The notes under the pieces were generated by a model, which was given only the letters and a program-made list of their open reading frames with translations, had not been told where the DNA came from and searched no databases. The position numbers and the translations under genes are program-made. This document shows, piece by piece, positions 12,431 through 24,303 of a DNA stretch of 64,000 nucleotides (within the stretch, counting starts at the first letter, position 1; each line of letters opens with the position of its first letter). The DNA is taken from positions 34,344,590 to 34,408,589 of the forward strand of contig NC_081543.1 in assembly GCF_901000735.1 (NCBI RefSeq), given 5' to 3'. This stretch comes from Corylus avellana. Taxonomy: Eukaryota; Streptophyta; Magnoliopsida; Fagales; Betulaceae.

Positions 12431-13956
12431 AAAACAGTCACAAAACAATTGCATATTATCTTGTGCCATCAAGAAATTTTAAAGCACCTGATTTCAAGTG
12501 AATGAGAGATATAACATGAATAAATTCATGATGGAGTTAATCAATTGTATCCTACATTAATTAGATGCAAATTAAAATTACAGAAACTCCATCATTTTTC
12601 TAGTAATTTTGGAGCAAAGCTCGGATCATAAATAATTATACAAAAAAAAAAAAAAAAAACTTGCACAATATTCACTAAATACCTTTTATATATTTTGTAT
12701 TTATAATTAAATAAAGTTTTTTTACTAAAAATTATTATTTTTTAAAAAAAAATTCTTGCAAAATGTTTGCTCTGAGCATGCAACTTCCCACTCCACTTGC
12801 CTTTTTTAAGGTTAGGTGAGGACTAAAAATTGTCAAATAATATTTAAATACTATGAGAGAAGAATATATGGACCGTATCACATGATGATCAATGTGAGAC
12901 CAAACACGATGGGAATAATTAATCGGCTAATCATGTGGTGGTTGTGGAGTCAACGCGATCTATGTACGACTTTGAGAGAGTGCAAATTCGGTGGGGACGC
13001 CGCGCGGCGCATGTGTGTGCATTCAGCGAGTCACCGGCCAAGAAGGTACGTGGAATAAAAGAACTTTGGTGTCAAAGTATACATATACTCTAACACTTGG
13101 AGTAGCCATTTCCAATTTTCCATGCCCCACCGGGGAAGGATTACTTTCTTAAATCGAGGAATAACAAGGCTATTTCAATTGACCTTCTTCCATTTCCAAT
13201 AAAAATTATTCATTTTTTTGTTTTAATAATCATTCCACGTACCAAATGTAACCTAATTTTTTTGAGAAATCATCTGTTTAGCACCGGAACTAAGCATTAT
13301 GATTACATTAAAATTTGCAATTTGTGTAAATCATTTGTATTTGACGAGTTATTAATTAGAGGTCTAGATGTTGTGAACAAGAATCTAGGGCAACAATGAC
13401 ATGAGAGCTGGTTTTATTATTATTATTATTATTATTTTTTTTTTTATTCAAAGCGAGGGGAGGAGAAATGTAAATTACAAGAAAACAAATGACAAAGGCG
13501 ACAAAGATTTCCTAAGAACAGTAAAAAATGAGTCAAATAAATTACCCCGCCTATCAAGCGAACCAATACAGCCAAAATAGGCTGTTATGTATGACAACGT
13601 TCTGTAAACGGAACAAAATCCCAAAGGGTTGCCAACACGACCATCATAAGTCAGTAACAAAGAACAACAAAGCTGACCATTAATAGTAGGAAAATGAGAT
13701 CAGGTGGTTGAGTAAAATACTATCATGATATATAGATATTCATATTTACAAGTCAAATTCTTAATAGCTTTGGTAATTAAATTAATTTAAAGCAAATGGG
13801 TTCCTAATGAGCGCGCTCTATACTAAATGTAGCTGTCAAAAGTTTCCCATGGAATTCCAGAAGTTTATTTTATATAATGTGCTTTTTGCAAGAATCTACA
13901 GCAAGAAATAATTAATTATTGCTACATCTTGCAATATTTTATCAAAACCTTGCAGC
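12431..13956. other. Intergenic DNA upstream of STIG1 copy a
   Basis: No gene seen. AT-rich with A and T homopolymers and an (ATT)n run at about 13417-13434, longer in arm B (35768-35803). Compared with arm B it lacks a segment of about 545 bases between the sequences near 13034 and 13050, and one of about 110 bases near 12640. Confidence 0.6.
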
Positions 13957-13964
13957 TTTATAAT
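13957..13964 (+). promoter_or_regulatory. Putative TATA box of STIG1 copy a
   Basis: TTTATAAT, 42 bases before the ATG at 14006, the only good TATA-like string close to the start. It implies a very short 5' UTR. Conserved in arm B at 35244-35251. Confidence 0.55.
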
Positions 13965-14005
13965 GCCCCCACTCATGCGGGCATGCAAACTTCATATATC
14001 ACACA

Positions 14006-14452
14006 ATGGCTTCCACACTCCTCAACCTCACAACCATTCTCATCATACTCCTATCTTTGCACTCTCATTTATCCTTCTCAAATGATATTGCTGAGGAGGA
14101 TGGAGAAGAGTACACAGTTGACTCCCCATTGGCCAATCTCAGATCAAGAAGCAGGTTTTTGGCGACTGTGATAAAGAAAGGTGCACATTGTGATCCCATA
14201 ACTCGCAATGTGTGCAATGGGGTGTCGGCAAACAAGGGGGCGAGCCTTCTCCATTGCTGCAAGAAGCACTGCAGAAACGTTCTTGGGGATAAGAACAACT
14301 GCGGGCGATGTGGGAATAAGTGCAAGCAAGGGCAGCGTTGTTGCAATGGAGCCTGCATCAACACTGCATACAATGTTAATCATTGTGGCAAATGCAATAA
14401 GAAGTGTGCACATGGCCTTAAATGCGAGTATGGATATTGTGGGTATGCTTGA
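14006..14452 (+). CDS. STIG1-like / GRI-type secreted cysteine-rich protein, copy a (arm A)
   Basis: Intronless 148-residue STIG1-family protein. Residues 1-25 are a hydrophobic signal peptide. An acidic spacer follows, then the conserved VDSPLANLRSRSRFLA segment, then a C-terminal domain with 16 cysteines (starting at GAHCD, with HCCKKHC, CGRCGNKC, QRCCNGAC, CGKCNKKC and CEYGYCGYA at the C terminus). The family is apoplastic: tomato STIG1 promotes pollen-tube growth through a receptor kinase, and Arabidopsis GRI yields a peptide that triggers ROS-dependent cell death. Its position beside S4 and DRP5A genes matches the GRI neighbourhood, so a GRI orthologue is the best reading (inference). 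The protein is identical to that at 34756-35202, which is probably the other allele. Confidence 0.92.
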   Translation: MASTLLNLTTILIILLSLHSHLSFSNDIAEEDGEEYTVDSPLANLRSRSRFLATVIKKGAHCDPITRNVCNGVSANKGASLLHCCKKHCRNVLGDKNNCGRCGNKCKQGQRCCNGACINTAYNVNHCGKCNKKCAHGLKCEYGYCGYA

Positions 14453-15342
14453 AAATTTATTCAAAGATATATTGTATAATAAGGATATTCTGCATCTAGG
14501 ATGAGGGTTTTCATAATTAATCTCTAGTGGGTGGCATACAGATACAAGTTCATGTCAGCAAATGATCTGAGCTTTTTCAAGCACGTCTTGAAACTGATGC
14601 ATGTTTATTTTATCGATTAGTACTGCTATTGGGATTCATCCAAAACTGCCTTTTGTTTTGTTTTGTTTTTGTTTTTTTTTTTTTTTTTTTTAAATTACCA
14701 AGCTGTTTCGACTCACTTCTTGACTGAAAATATTCATCAACTTGAAAACTAGCCTAAGCTTAATGAGTATTGAGACACAAGCCTCCAAGCCTCCAGATCG
14801 ATAAGGAAATATTTTGAAGTGTGATCGAGTATATATTTTATTTGGAGGGGGTTTGGTGTCTAATGATGTTCGTACTTACGACAATCAATGATTCAAATCT
14901 ATAAAAGTTCACTTCTATCCCTCTTCTCGTCAAACCAAGGGTGGTGTTGTTAGCGTGCACAATAATGATGAATAATACAGAAACGAAAAGAGAGAGAGCA
15001 AGAGAAAATCGAGACACAGATTCACATGGTTTGTCAATGTACCTTCGTCCACATGAGAGTGCGGTTATATTTCAATGATTTAGGGTCACAACATAACATA
15101 TTTACCTAATTGTACGAACGTATTTTGAAAAACCCCAAAATACTCTTTGCTACGTTCGCTCCGCTCGGCTCCGACAATTGGCCAATCATACTAGTATTTC
15201 AGTATTACTCTCTATGCCTGATAGAATATGAGCCATTTGTTCCAACAGGTAGAGGTGAATTGTGTATGTTTTGTTCAACACTGTCTTTGCCTAATTACTG
15301 CACATGAAGGCCGATTGTTTGTATTGGAGGGATAAGTATATA
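14453..15342. other. Intergenic DNA downstream of STIG1 copy a
   Basis: 3' flank with a T run at about 14671-14691. The stretch 14945-15180 (AGAGAAAATCGAGACACAG and following) resembles the end of a plant LTR, but I could not define its ends. No gene seen. Confidence 0.5.
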
Positions 15343-15470
15343 TAACATTACTACTAAATGCACACTTCCTGTCATGGTAATAAAAATTACCATTAGATCC
15401 AAGTTTGGATCTAATGGTGATTTTTACTGCTACGTGAGGGAGTGTGAGAGTAAAAATGTGTGTAACATTT
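15343..15470. mobile_element. Palindromic MITE-like element
   Basis: Inverted repeat centred on CAAGTTTGGATC: TAACATTAC...ACCATTAGATC on the left is matched in reverse complement on the right. The core ATCACCATTNGATC is shared with the elements at 24126-24303 and 59096-59277. The other copy is at about 33713-33853. Confidence 0.55.
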
Positions 15471-15756
15471 CTTTTAAACCATTTAATAGTGATCAATGTA
15501 AAATAAAAGATCGGTTCTTGTAATATGCTCCATGTGGCATAAAATGTTATAAGAACTCTATGTGATATATTTGCAAAATAACAAATAGGACCCTACATTT
15601 AACTTCTATCCAACTTTTAGATGGAAACCATCAACTGTCACGTTAGCACCAATCAAATTATGACACATGTCATCTATAATAAAAAACTTAAAAACTATAA
15701 ATAAATAAAATATATAAAAACTATATAAATGTATAAAAATTTAATTTAAAAAAGCT

Positions 15757-15792
15757 GCCAAATGGGGGTGGTTCTGCCACCCCCCATTTGGC
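15757..15792. repeat. 36-base hairpin, GCCAAATGGGGG stem
   Basis: GCCAAATGGGGGTGG pairs with its reverse complement across a short loop. Similar GGTGGTTC-GCCACC motifs occur at 59715-59940. Probably a transposon remnant. The arm B copy is at about 33382-33418. Confidence 0.6.
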
Positions 15793-16678
15793 CAAAGGGG
15801 ATGGCTCTACCACTTCCCCTATTCAAGGTTTTTTTTTAAAAAAATTGTATATATTGTATATATTTATAAAAAAAAAAATTGTTACGGTTTGGCTTAGGTG
15901 CTGTAATTTTTTTTTACATCACCTATGTTGTACTTCTTTTAAGAGGTGAGATTCAATTTTCATTTCTCTCTCTTTCTCATTGAATATTATAAATTGAATC
16001 TCAACCCTTAAAAGAACTACAACATAGGCGCTGTAAATTAGGTGAAAATTGGGTGCATAAACCTATTTGTTATTTTTGCATACTATAAAGAACTCTTATA
16101 ACAATTTTATACTCCCATGAACTTATTATAAAAAATCGGTGTAAACACATGGGCTAATTTTACATTTTTCACATTACTTCATCGCAATTTTATGAGCCTT
16201 GTGTTCTACAAACTTGCAATTTTTCCAAAGACTATAGGTTGCATGCATCTGCTTCTGTTGATAAAAGATTGAATGCGAATGGAATATATGTAATATTGGG
16301 TATATTAGCCTCTTAATGGAGACATCCCTGTATCTTTATTGGTGTCTTACCCTCTTTATTGGTATTTGCATATAGCAATTTATGCGCCTTGTTTTCTACA
16401 AACTTGCACTTTCTCCAACTACTGTAATTTATTTTTGCCACCCACCACTACCAGGAAGGAAATCCAACAAAGCCATTCTGATGTTCAAATCAGTATGGGT
16501 AAGCGGATAGGAAATTTAGGCAAGTTTGGCCTTAGGGTGAGAAAATGCATACATGGAGGAGTACCCTCGCCTCCTTCAAATAGGCCATCGTCCCTACCAT
16601 TCCTCCTTAGGGTTTTAGGAATTTCCACCAATAAATTTGTTATTGACATGGAGATTTCCTCCATAGAATATTGGGAAT

Positions 16679-16853
16679 GAGAAGTGCTAGAAAGTCAAAC
16701 AAATGAACCCAAAAAAATTTTTAAACTGACGTGACAAGGGTTTTTAAATAAAAAAAAAAATGCAATTTTCTCTCCCTTGTTTGGCACTCACGGTCTGCCA
16801 TGTCAGTTTGAAAACTTTTCTGGGTTCATTTGTTTGGTTTCCTAGCACTTCTC
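16679..16853. mobile_element. Mutator-type MITE with 9-bp target-site duplication
   Basis: 175-base element with terminal inverted repeats of about 55 bases starting GAGAAGTGCTAG and ending CTAGCACTTCTC. It is flanked by ATTGGGAAT (16670-16678) and ATCGGGAAT (16854-16862), a 9-base duplication with one mismatch, which is the Mutator signature. It has no coding capacity. It lies just outside the inverted-repeat arm. Confidence 0.8.
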
Positions 16854-16862
16854 ATCGGGAAT

Positions 16863-17919
16863 AGATACATGGTATGGGTATGCAATTAAATGAGCTAGCA
16901 GAGGAATAATTAGCTGCTAAGTGTCATACTTGAGCAAGGATACACTTAGGTCTTGGGAACTAGTCGGATCGAGGGTCGGCGGACCTGCGATGGCTTATAA
17001 GCCCTGATATTCCTAGGTTTGCTGGGTTCTCTGGCTAGCCCCACAATTCCCTTGGATGATTGATTTGCTAATCGATCCATGGAAATTTGAATAGAAGCCC
17101 ATCGTAGTTAGGTCTTTCAGTGCACCATTCCATTGGATGATTGATCTACCAATCGAACCATGTGAATTTAAATAGAGGCCAGCCGGTAACTAGACCCTCA
17201 ATTAATTTTAAGTCTCATTTCGCATAAAAGATTCAATCAGTTTTGGTATTTCTTTATTTTTCCCTCCGAAAATGGGTTTTAATTCGATGCATAACCTCCA
17301 TTGTTTTTTAATTTTCTTCAAAAGGGTGGCCTTTTGGAAGCGTCTTCAATGGTAGACATTGAGGGTCTGCAAACAAAGGCAAAACAGGATTTAAAGAAGA
17401 AAATTATTTCTACAGAGAAGTCTGGCACTGCTTCCTTTTGGAGTTTTTGTAATACTTATTCAACAAGTGAGATGAAGTGATGGGTACATTCAATTGATAA
17501 AATGGAAATAGATGGATAAATGGAAATGAAATGGAAATTGTATTGATAGCAAACCTGGAGACAAACCATAAAGACATGCGTCTATATCAATTCTCAATAT
17601 CCTTTCTCTTTTACAAAAACACCTACTTATAGTAAAGCTAGTAGAGACCATTTCCAATGCAACTACATAAGCTAACTCATAGTCAATCCTAATCCTAATT
17701 TCAAATCACCTAATCTTAATTTCAATAAACTAATCTTAATTTAAATAATCTAATACTAATGAGTTGGAATATAAATATATTCCAACTCAACCTTATCTTA
17801 TCCCTATCATGAAGGGTGTGCTTCACCCACCATTTTAGGGCAAAGAGGCCTCCGTGACCTTCTTCCACTCAATTGCAAGCTCACTAGAATGCAACACATT
17901 TATTAGGCCAAAACAATTT

Positions 17920-17951
<32 letters not shown>

Positions 17952-18115
17952 CTTTATTAGAAAAAGGGCAGTTTTGCTTCATTATTATTATTATGGCACC
18001 CAACATTAACAAGTACAATTTACCTTTCATCATCCCCTAACCTTCCCTTACCAAAAGATTGACATTAAAGCTTGAAAATAATATTCAAAGTTGCAGAGTT
18101 ACCTCATGCCAAATT
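16863..18115. other. Intergenic DNA between STIG1a and the S4 gene
   Basis: No gene seen. 17440-17810 looks like an eroded LTR (weak evidence). On the minus strand, 17820-17900 holds a block of about 80 bases resembling 3884-3965 and 26431-26510. Long T/A run at 17918-17951. Confidence 0.5.
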
Positions 18116-21100
18116 TTACAGATATCGAAGGAGCTCTACTTCAAATTTTCCCTTACGTGTAGTCCTTGTTTCTCCTATCTGAATTCACCAAGGTAAATTT
18201 TGAGCATCAGAAATGCCTGGCAGGCTAAATACTTGGAAAAGCCATTCAAATTCAACAACTCACCTTTAGTCTTCCTCTTCCACTGACTGAGACAATATCA
18301 CCAGTCTTGAGTGGGGTGTTGTTTTTAGAAATAGGTTTCCAATTCACACGAACCTCTCCTTTACTGCACAAATGGAGAACTTCAAATTCATATGCTATTA
18401 TTATTATATAAGCCTAGCAATTTTTCGTGCTTCGTGTATAAGAAAGATCAAAATATGATTTTGGTCCTTAAACCATGTCTCAGAATATATGGAGGCATGA
18501 ACATATGTGGACAACATTAAATGTAATGTTAACTGCTAGAGATTAGGGCTTCCAGTTGACTCAATAGATGCACGGAAGATAAGATCATTCAAAAGACTGA
18601 AGTTACCAGTAAGCATGTGAAACTGTCTTAAATGATCATACCAGAAGTTAACAGAGACTAACCAGAGAAGACACTAAGAGGTGGCAATACTTCAAGGACG
18701 AGAGAGCCTGGCTGGGATGATAGTGATGTGACAGAAAAAAAAGAAAAAAGAAAAAAGAAAAAAGAAAAAAGAAAAAAAGAACGACCAAATGACATGTTAC
18801 CAAAAAGAGTGATTGTGCCTACTATTTAGCAAATGATATGGCCCGGTAAAGACAAAGGAAAGAAGCAGAAGCAAATTCAAGCTGACAACTCCAACTAGTT
18901 TAAACAAGGCTTTGTGGTCAGTTGTTGTGCATGCATCCCTTCCGGAATCCAGGGGATCCTTTAAAACATCATATAAAAGACCTCAGCCTATGTCAGAGCA
19001 TTCACACCCAGCTAGCCAAACTAACCTTTGGCTAGCCAGAATGCAAATTTGGGTGAAAAATCACCCACATCCAGCTAGCTACTTTAACAAAAAAATTGGT
19101 GAGCTGCTACACACTCACTAAATAAATAAATAAATCTATCATTTTCTCTCTTCTCAATAAAGAAAGAACATTTAAATGAAAAAATGAAAGTGGTAGCTAA
19201 AATAAAGAGTGGGATGTAGGTGCTTTGGAAAAATGGGTAGCTAAAATAGAAAAATGTAATTTTTTAGTTAAAATGGAGAGAAAATTTGCTGAGCCGGATG
19301 TGAATGGTTTCAAAGCTTAGAGATAATACTTTATTCAAGTGACATATTTTGCACTAATATAGAAGGCTATACCTGATCGAGTCGACAAGTTTTGATCGTG
19401 AAATCTTAAATCCTGCACTAGCTAGAGCGTCAAGCCTTAGTGATGCTTCTATGGTTTTAAATGGCTGAATCCTGCCGAAAGAAGAAGCTATGTTTAAGTC
19501 TATGGTAGAGGAGAAACATTTAGAAATTGAAACAACAATGATTAGCACGACAATGACTATCAACCTTGGTGGTTCATAATCAAGAGAGATCAACGGTATC
19601 TTTGTGCAAGAGACTGGAACATTACCAACCTGCAATAAGGCAATGTTGGTTATTGAACTTGATTTTAGAAATTTATTTCTAGTTTATGTTCAATAATTTC
19701 AAGGATGAAGAGTTTGCGTCTTTCAATATTCTTGTAGGTTATTAAGTTGAAGAGTTTGTGTCTTTTAGTCATGTGGGAGTTATATGGAATTTATCATGCA
19801 TGTAAGTTATTTAGGACTTAATTTTTATGTAGGAGTTATATGTAATGTAAATGGGTGAACTGAATATTGGAAGTTAGAAACTTCCATTGTCGCATAAAAA
19901 TATCCATGTGCTCAAGTCAATACTTTCAAGTGAATGGAATTTAAAAAAAAAAAATAGTTTGTTGTGTTTGTCCTTCTCTCTACTTTATCTTCTTTAGACT
20001 ATTGCATGTGTTTTAGCCTCTTAATTTCCAACAAAAATGCATCAGAGCCACTTGTGGTAAGATTCGTAAGAAAAGAAAATGTAAAGTGGAATGAATGAAG
20101 ATTCCTTATCTTCGACTCAATATAAGTCTTTACAAGCCACAAAAAGAAAAAATGAAGGATCAAAAGGCTATCATGAGCATCCATCAATGTTTGGATGCTG
20201 GCATGTTACAAAGGAACTACTTCTAAGCAGACTTGGGAGATTCTTCAAAACTCTTATCAAGGAATTGATAAAGTGAAGAAAGTTCGCATGCAAACTTTGC
20301 GAGGTGAGTTGGAAACTTTGCATATGAAAGAATCTGAATCAATTTCAGATTATTTTTCAAGAGTCTTGACCACTGTGAACCAACTAAAGAGATATAGTGA
20401 AAATTTGCATGATATAAGGCTTGTTGAAAAATCCTCTGTTCATTGGATATCCAATTTGCATGATTAGTTTATTAATTCTCATTGTGATGAAACCAGAAAA
20501 AAAAAAAATAAAGAACATATTTTCAAATTGGATATCTATTGAAAATGGAAAAGCAGTAGAAATGAAGTGACAGTACCTTGTCTAATGACGATATAATAAA
20601 GTCAACAAGTTCTGGGACAATGAGGATTTGAGCCCCCTTCTCTCCCTGAGCAGTGAATATTTAACAAATAACAAGAAAAAAAAGCAGGTCAAACTGGAAT
20701 CAACAAAGCCCATCATCCCACTTTCTGGAGATGGCTAGCTATTAAATGAAAGACCATGCATTTTTCTATTCCCTAAAACCAAAAAAGCTCTAACTATTAG
20801 GAATGGTTATGCTGTCTACTTTGGAAACGAGAGTATGCTCAGTCAACACAATGGAGTAGGGTTGAGCATCACCCCCTACGGGAGGATTTCAGCCCTACCC
20901 CACCCTGCATCCGCCCCTCCACCGATTATTATGTTGAGAACATGACAAAATATTTGTGTAGTTATGACTTCTGCTTTTTCACCCCTTTTCTTTCTTTTTT
21001 TTCTCAAATTGCCAAGGTTTCTCATAGTTTTCTCCCCACATATAGGTTAGAGCTATCTATTTCTGGCATGAAGAAATTTTTTTCTCAAAGTGCCCACAGC

Positions 21101-23450
21101 CCACTATGGCATTTAAAAATCCAAGATGTATAAACTATTCTAAAACCATGAACATGAACAAAGCATGTCAAACACATCCATCAAGCATCGGGCATGGATG
21201 CAGCTCCTTTGATATGTCCAAGCTATTTGGTTAGTTACAAACACAACTTTGAACTGATTATAAGATTAGTTTTTAGGAATTATAACTAGACCTTTCCATG
21301 CTTGGGGCTTTTGCCACAGCCTAAGCGGTACAGAGTGGGTTGCAGCTGGGCTAGGTTTTATGTTCAAATACTAAAAGGGGTAAAGAAAGAAAAAGAAGTA
21401 ATCCTTCTTCATATTGCAGTGACGTTGAACTGAACATAGTTTGGTTATCAAACACAAATGTTCCTAACTAGTTGAAAAATAAAATAGTGTCTCAAATGAA
21501 AATTCAAATGATACCTGCAAGATAATATCTCCGAGCTTCTCCCTGGCAATCCCTTTACCAAGAGTTGCACCAAGGAAGTCACCATGAGAACAAGGTTGAA
21601 ACCCAAAGTTTCCCGTGACACTGGAAAAGTATTCATTAAATAAAAGATAGACAAAGGTGTGCAAAAAACGGAGGTGCTACAATACGACTTACCTCAATGC
21701 TGCAACTACATCTGGATCACTTGTCATCACATCGGGATGTCCGATAGAAATTCGGCAACGCTCAGCCTAGATAATGTCACAATTTGAAAGATATATCAAT
21801 ATAGACAAGATGATAATTATATGCATATACACAAAGGAAAGCAGAACGCCAGTTTTACCTGCGGGTATCCTCCCTGAGCAATTGCTCTAATGTCGGCTAA
21901 TTTTTCCAATGCTAGCATCGACTCCTTGAGCACTGGTGGGGTAAGAAAATTCGTATGGACAACTTCTCTTCGTGATGATGCTCGTCTAGCCTACAATAAA
22001 TGCAAAACACAGTGGTGAAATCAGAAACATTTTTACAAAATCAAGTTCCATGTAGGGTTTATTTCATGACCACAAATCCAAAGGGTCTAACCTTATTGCC
22101 CTTTTTACAGCAGAGAAAAAAAATTAAAAAGGAAAAAAAATCAGGTGGCCTTTACAAGGAAATGAAAGTAGATATAGTCTGATATATTTACTGAGAAGTA
22201 ACACAAATACCATTTCAAGAATATGTTTCACTTCATCAATAGCACTTTTCTCATCACCCTTTATGGCTTGTGCTAAGTGGCATATTCCTGAAGCTATCAC
22301 AGAGAATCCATAGTGTTAAGGAAAAAAAATAGCATCAGATACGAAACAAAAGTTTTTAGCTTATAAGCTAGAGAATTCATTGAATGTAAGGGAACTAAAT
22401 TGAACAGGTCTCCATGTACAGTACTGATGAGGTCTTAAACATTCATCTCACAGTGTTCAGCAGACAAGGTGTGCAATAATGGATGTTGTTAGGAACCCGG
22501 GGTTGGTGAGAACTAAAATCAAATTGTTGGTCTTTCCAAATTTTAGACACATAATGGTCTCTTGATATGGATTTCTAGAGATGCTTGAAAATCGGGTATT
22601 AGTTACCCCAGTACGCAAAAGAGTTTCAAGGCAAGACCCAAGGTGCTAGGTGGTATGCTGGGCAGGTTAGAAAAGGTTCATACAAGCTGTGGCTTGTTCA
22701 TTCCTTAGTACCCTATTATTTTTTCATACAAGTTTCTTCGGCTAAGTACTGTCCTGAACCAAGACTGGTGTTATCATCCTTCGCTTTTCCATACAGGCCG
22801 GATACTTAAACCTTCAGCATGGCTCATTTAATAATTAGCATGCTCCTTGATAAGCAGATAAGTTTCAAACATTCAGAAGCCACAACACAAACTGATTGCC
22901 ACAACATATGGTTCGTTTTCTCATAAGCTTTCAAATGCTGATTTTCCACAAAACTTAAGTCAGGATTTTTATCAAACAGCATTTCCTCATTTCTTCAATT
23001 CACCTTGTTTAACGACACTGCTTATAATTCATGATAAATGGATAACTTAATTAGTTCAATTTCATATACATTCCAGTAACATCTCAATCATCAACATGGT
23101 AACAGCTGCATTAAGACGGTAAGTTACCAATGTTTGCATAAATTTAGTGTCAATAAAATTACGTGTTTCAACCATTAAACCAATTGGGTGTCCGAAAATC
23201 CCCAACTTTAGCACAAATTTAGAATAAACACTAGCAAGAGTGAGACACAAAGCAATCGTACTACCAAAGAGTACCATCCCAAAGCCACACTCGCACCTTG
23301 AGAACTCAAAGGAGAAGTGAGAGGAAAAGAGCGGAGTGTTTTGTAGTGAGTGAGGTTGCTGTTGATTCCAAGAGCGGGAGAGCGAGCGAGCGCATTTGCT
23401 GCTTTTCTCAGAACCCACGGTGCTGCGAAGCCCATAGTGGTGGCGGACAT
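18116..23450 (-). CDS. S4 RNA-binding-domain protein, organellar, complete
   Basis: Homologue of the plant protein encoded in Arabidopsis by At1g53120 (related to bacterial YlmH). Ten exons: 23450-23297, 22293-22211, 21990-21859, 21766-21693, 21620-21515, 20645-20577, 19629-19565, 19471-19373, 18363-18264 and 18178-18116. All junctions are GT-AG and in frame, giving 314 residues. Residues 1-50 are rich in Ala/Arg/Ser and poor in acids, like a transit peptide. The middle contains [19 protein letters not shown] and [16 protein letters not shown]. The S4 domain is at about residues 236-295 ([20 protein letters not shown] ... VRVNW ... [15 protein letters not shown]). The protein ends in LLRYL. 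S4 domains bind structured RNA; the exact role of this family is not established. The ATG at 23448-23450 was chosen as the first in frame; a second lies five codons on. Intron 6 holds a Copia fragment. Confidence 0.93.
18733..18781 (+). repeat. A-rich minisatellite (AAAAAAG)n
   Basis: Six to seven units of a 7-base A6G repeat, upstream (in genome order) of S4 exon 9, in the intron between exons 8 and 9. Confidence 0.85.
19644..20033 (+). mobile_element. Copia-type LTR in S4 intron 6
   Basis: 390 bases starting TGTTGG and ending CCAACA (6-base terminal inverted repeat). It is followed by TGCATCAGAGCC, two mismatches from the tRNA-iMet primer site TGGTATCAGAGC. It starts 14 bases from the 3' splice site of exon 7 (19629), so the branch point and most of the pyrimidine tract of that intron now come from the element. 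No 3' LTR is seen. Confidence 0.75.
20060..20467 (+). pseudogene. Copia gag (UBN2) fragment
   Basis: The readable part, 20195-20467, gives [39 protein letters not shown] and [14 protein letters not shown], all typical of Copia gag. The frame then stops and no protease, integrase or RT follows. It belongs to the LTR at 19644-20033 and is on the strand opposite to the host gene. Confidence 0.85.
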
Positions 23451-23879
23451 GGCGGCCGGGCGTTCAACAACATAATTGGCTTCCCATTTAAATTCAATCA
23501 ATTAGATTTTGTCCATGCCTGCACTAGACCCACTTGTAGAAACAAAGACGACGCCGTATCAGTATCTTATCGTATAGCTAATTCAATGTATATTTCAAAA
23601 GAATTTTTGGTGTTTTAATTTGAAAGGGAAATTTTTGATGTAATGAAAAGTTGATAAACCTCTTAATTTGAAAAGAATAAAATTCTTTCATAAACTTTGT
23701 AGTGTTTAGTATTTTTTTAAAAATAAACATATTTAGTGTTTATTTTAAGAAAATATCTATTTATATTTTAGGTTTGAAGGCTAATTTTATATAAAAAAAA
23801 AATTAAAAATAAAGAGACCGTGATCACCCAAACATTAGTGGGTTACGACTTCATTTCCATTTAAAATTGTGTTTATTAT

Positions 23880-24060
23880 ACAAAAATTAGCCACAAATTG
23901 GTTTGTAGTTAGTTTATACAGACCAATCTAATAGAGTGACATGCGTTCTTTAGCATGTGAGCAACACATATTTTTTTAATAAGTATATGATACATGTCAC
24001 TTTATTATATTGGCTTGTATAAATTAACTACAAATCAATTTGTAGCTAATTAATTTTTGT
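23880..24060. mobile_element. MITE with about 65-base terminal inverted repeats
   Basis: ACAAAAATTAG...CACAAATTGGTTTGTAG on the left is matched in reverse complement on the right, ending TAATTTTTGT. Length 181 bases. No clear target-site duplication was defined, so the superfamily is open. Confidence 0.7.
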
Positions 24061-24125
24061 CATTTTTTAAATAGTATTTGCTTAGCTAATCCATTACCCC
24101 CTGATCTCATCTTATTACCTGTTTG

Positions 24126-24303
24126 GAGTAATTAAGTCTCTTTTATGTCACTCTTGTATCTGTTTAAAAATGAGGTAGCTTTTAAAATCATTATTCGATT
24201 AAAATCCAATAATGATCAATCACAAACCTAATGGTGATTTTAAGAGCCACATCATTCTTGAAGAGACACGAGAGTGACATAAAAGTAACTTATAACATTA
24301 CTC
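24126..24303. mobile_element. GAGTAAT-type MITE
   Basis: Imperfect inverted repeat with ends GAGTAATT/GAGTAATG and a shared inner segment CTTTTATGTCACTC. Same terminal motif and core (AAAATCACCATT) as the 59096-59277 element, so probably the same family. Confidence 0.6.

Larger units (their letters stand above)
4296..16620 (-). repeat. Arm A of a 12.5-kb inverted repeat (start of contig 2)
   Basis: The reverse complement of this interval matches 32567-45515 almost base for base across exons, introns and intergenic DNA: 4296 pairs with 45515 and 16620 with 32567. In 758 compared DRP5A residues I see one amino-acid difference, and the STIG1 proteins are identical. Larger differences are indels in intergenic DNA and microsatellite length. 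Arm A begins at an N gap and arm B also begins at an N gap, which points to duplicated haplotype sequence rather than a palindromic duplication. Confidence 0.93.

Noticed and set aside
14065..14464. Antisense ORFs of 102-106 residues over the STIG1 genes, similar between copies
   Set aside because: Their conservation follows from the conserved sense strand; no promoter or family supports them.
16339..16680. 113-residue ORF (and its arm B partner at about 32567-32848)
   Set aside because: It opens with GTG, has no recognisable domain, is AT-rich intergenic sequence, and the partner runs through an N gap.
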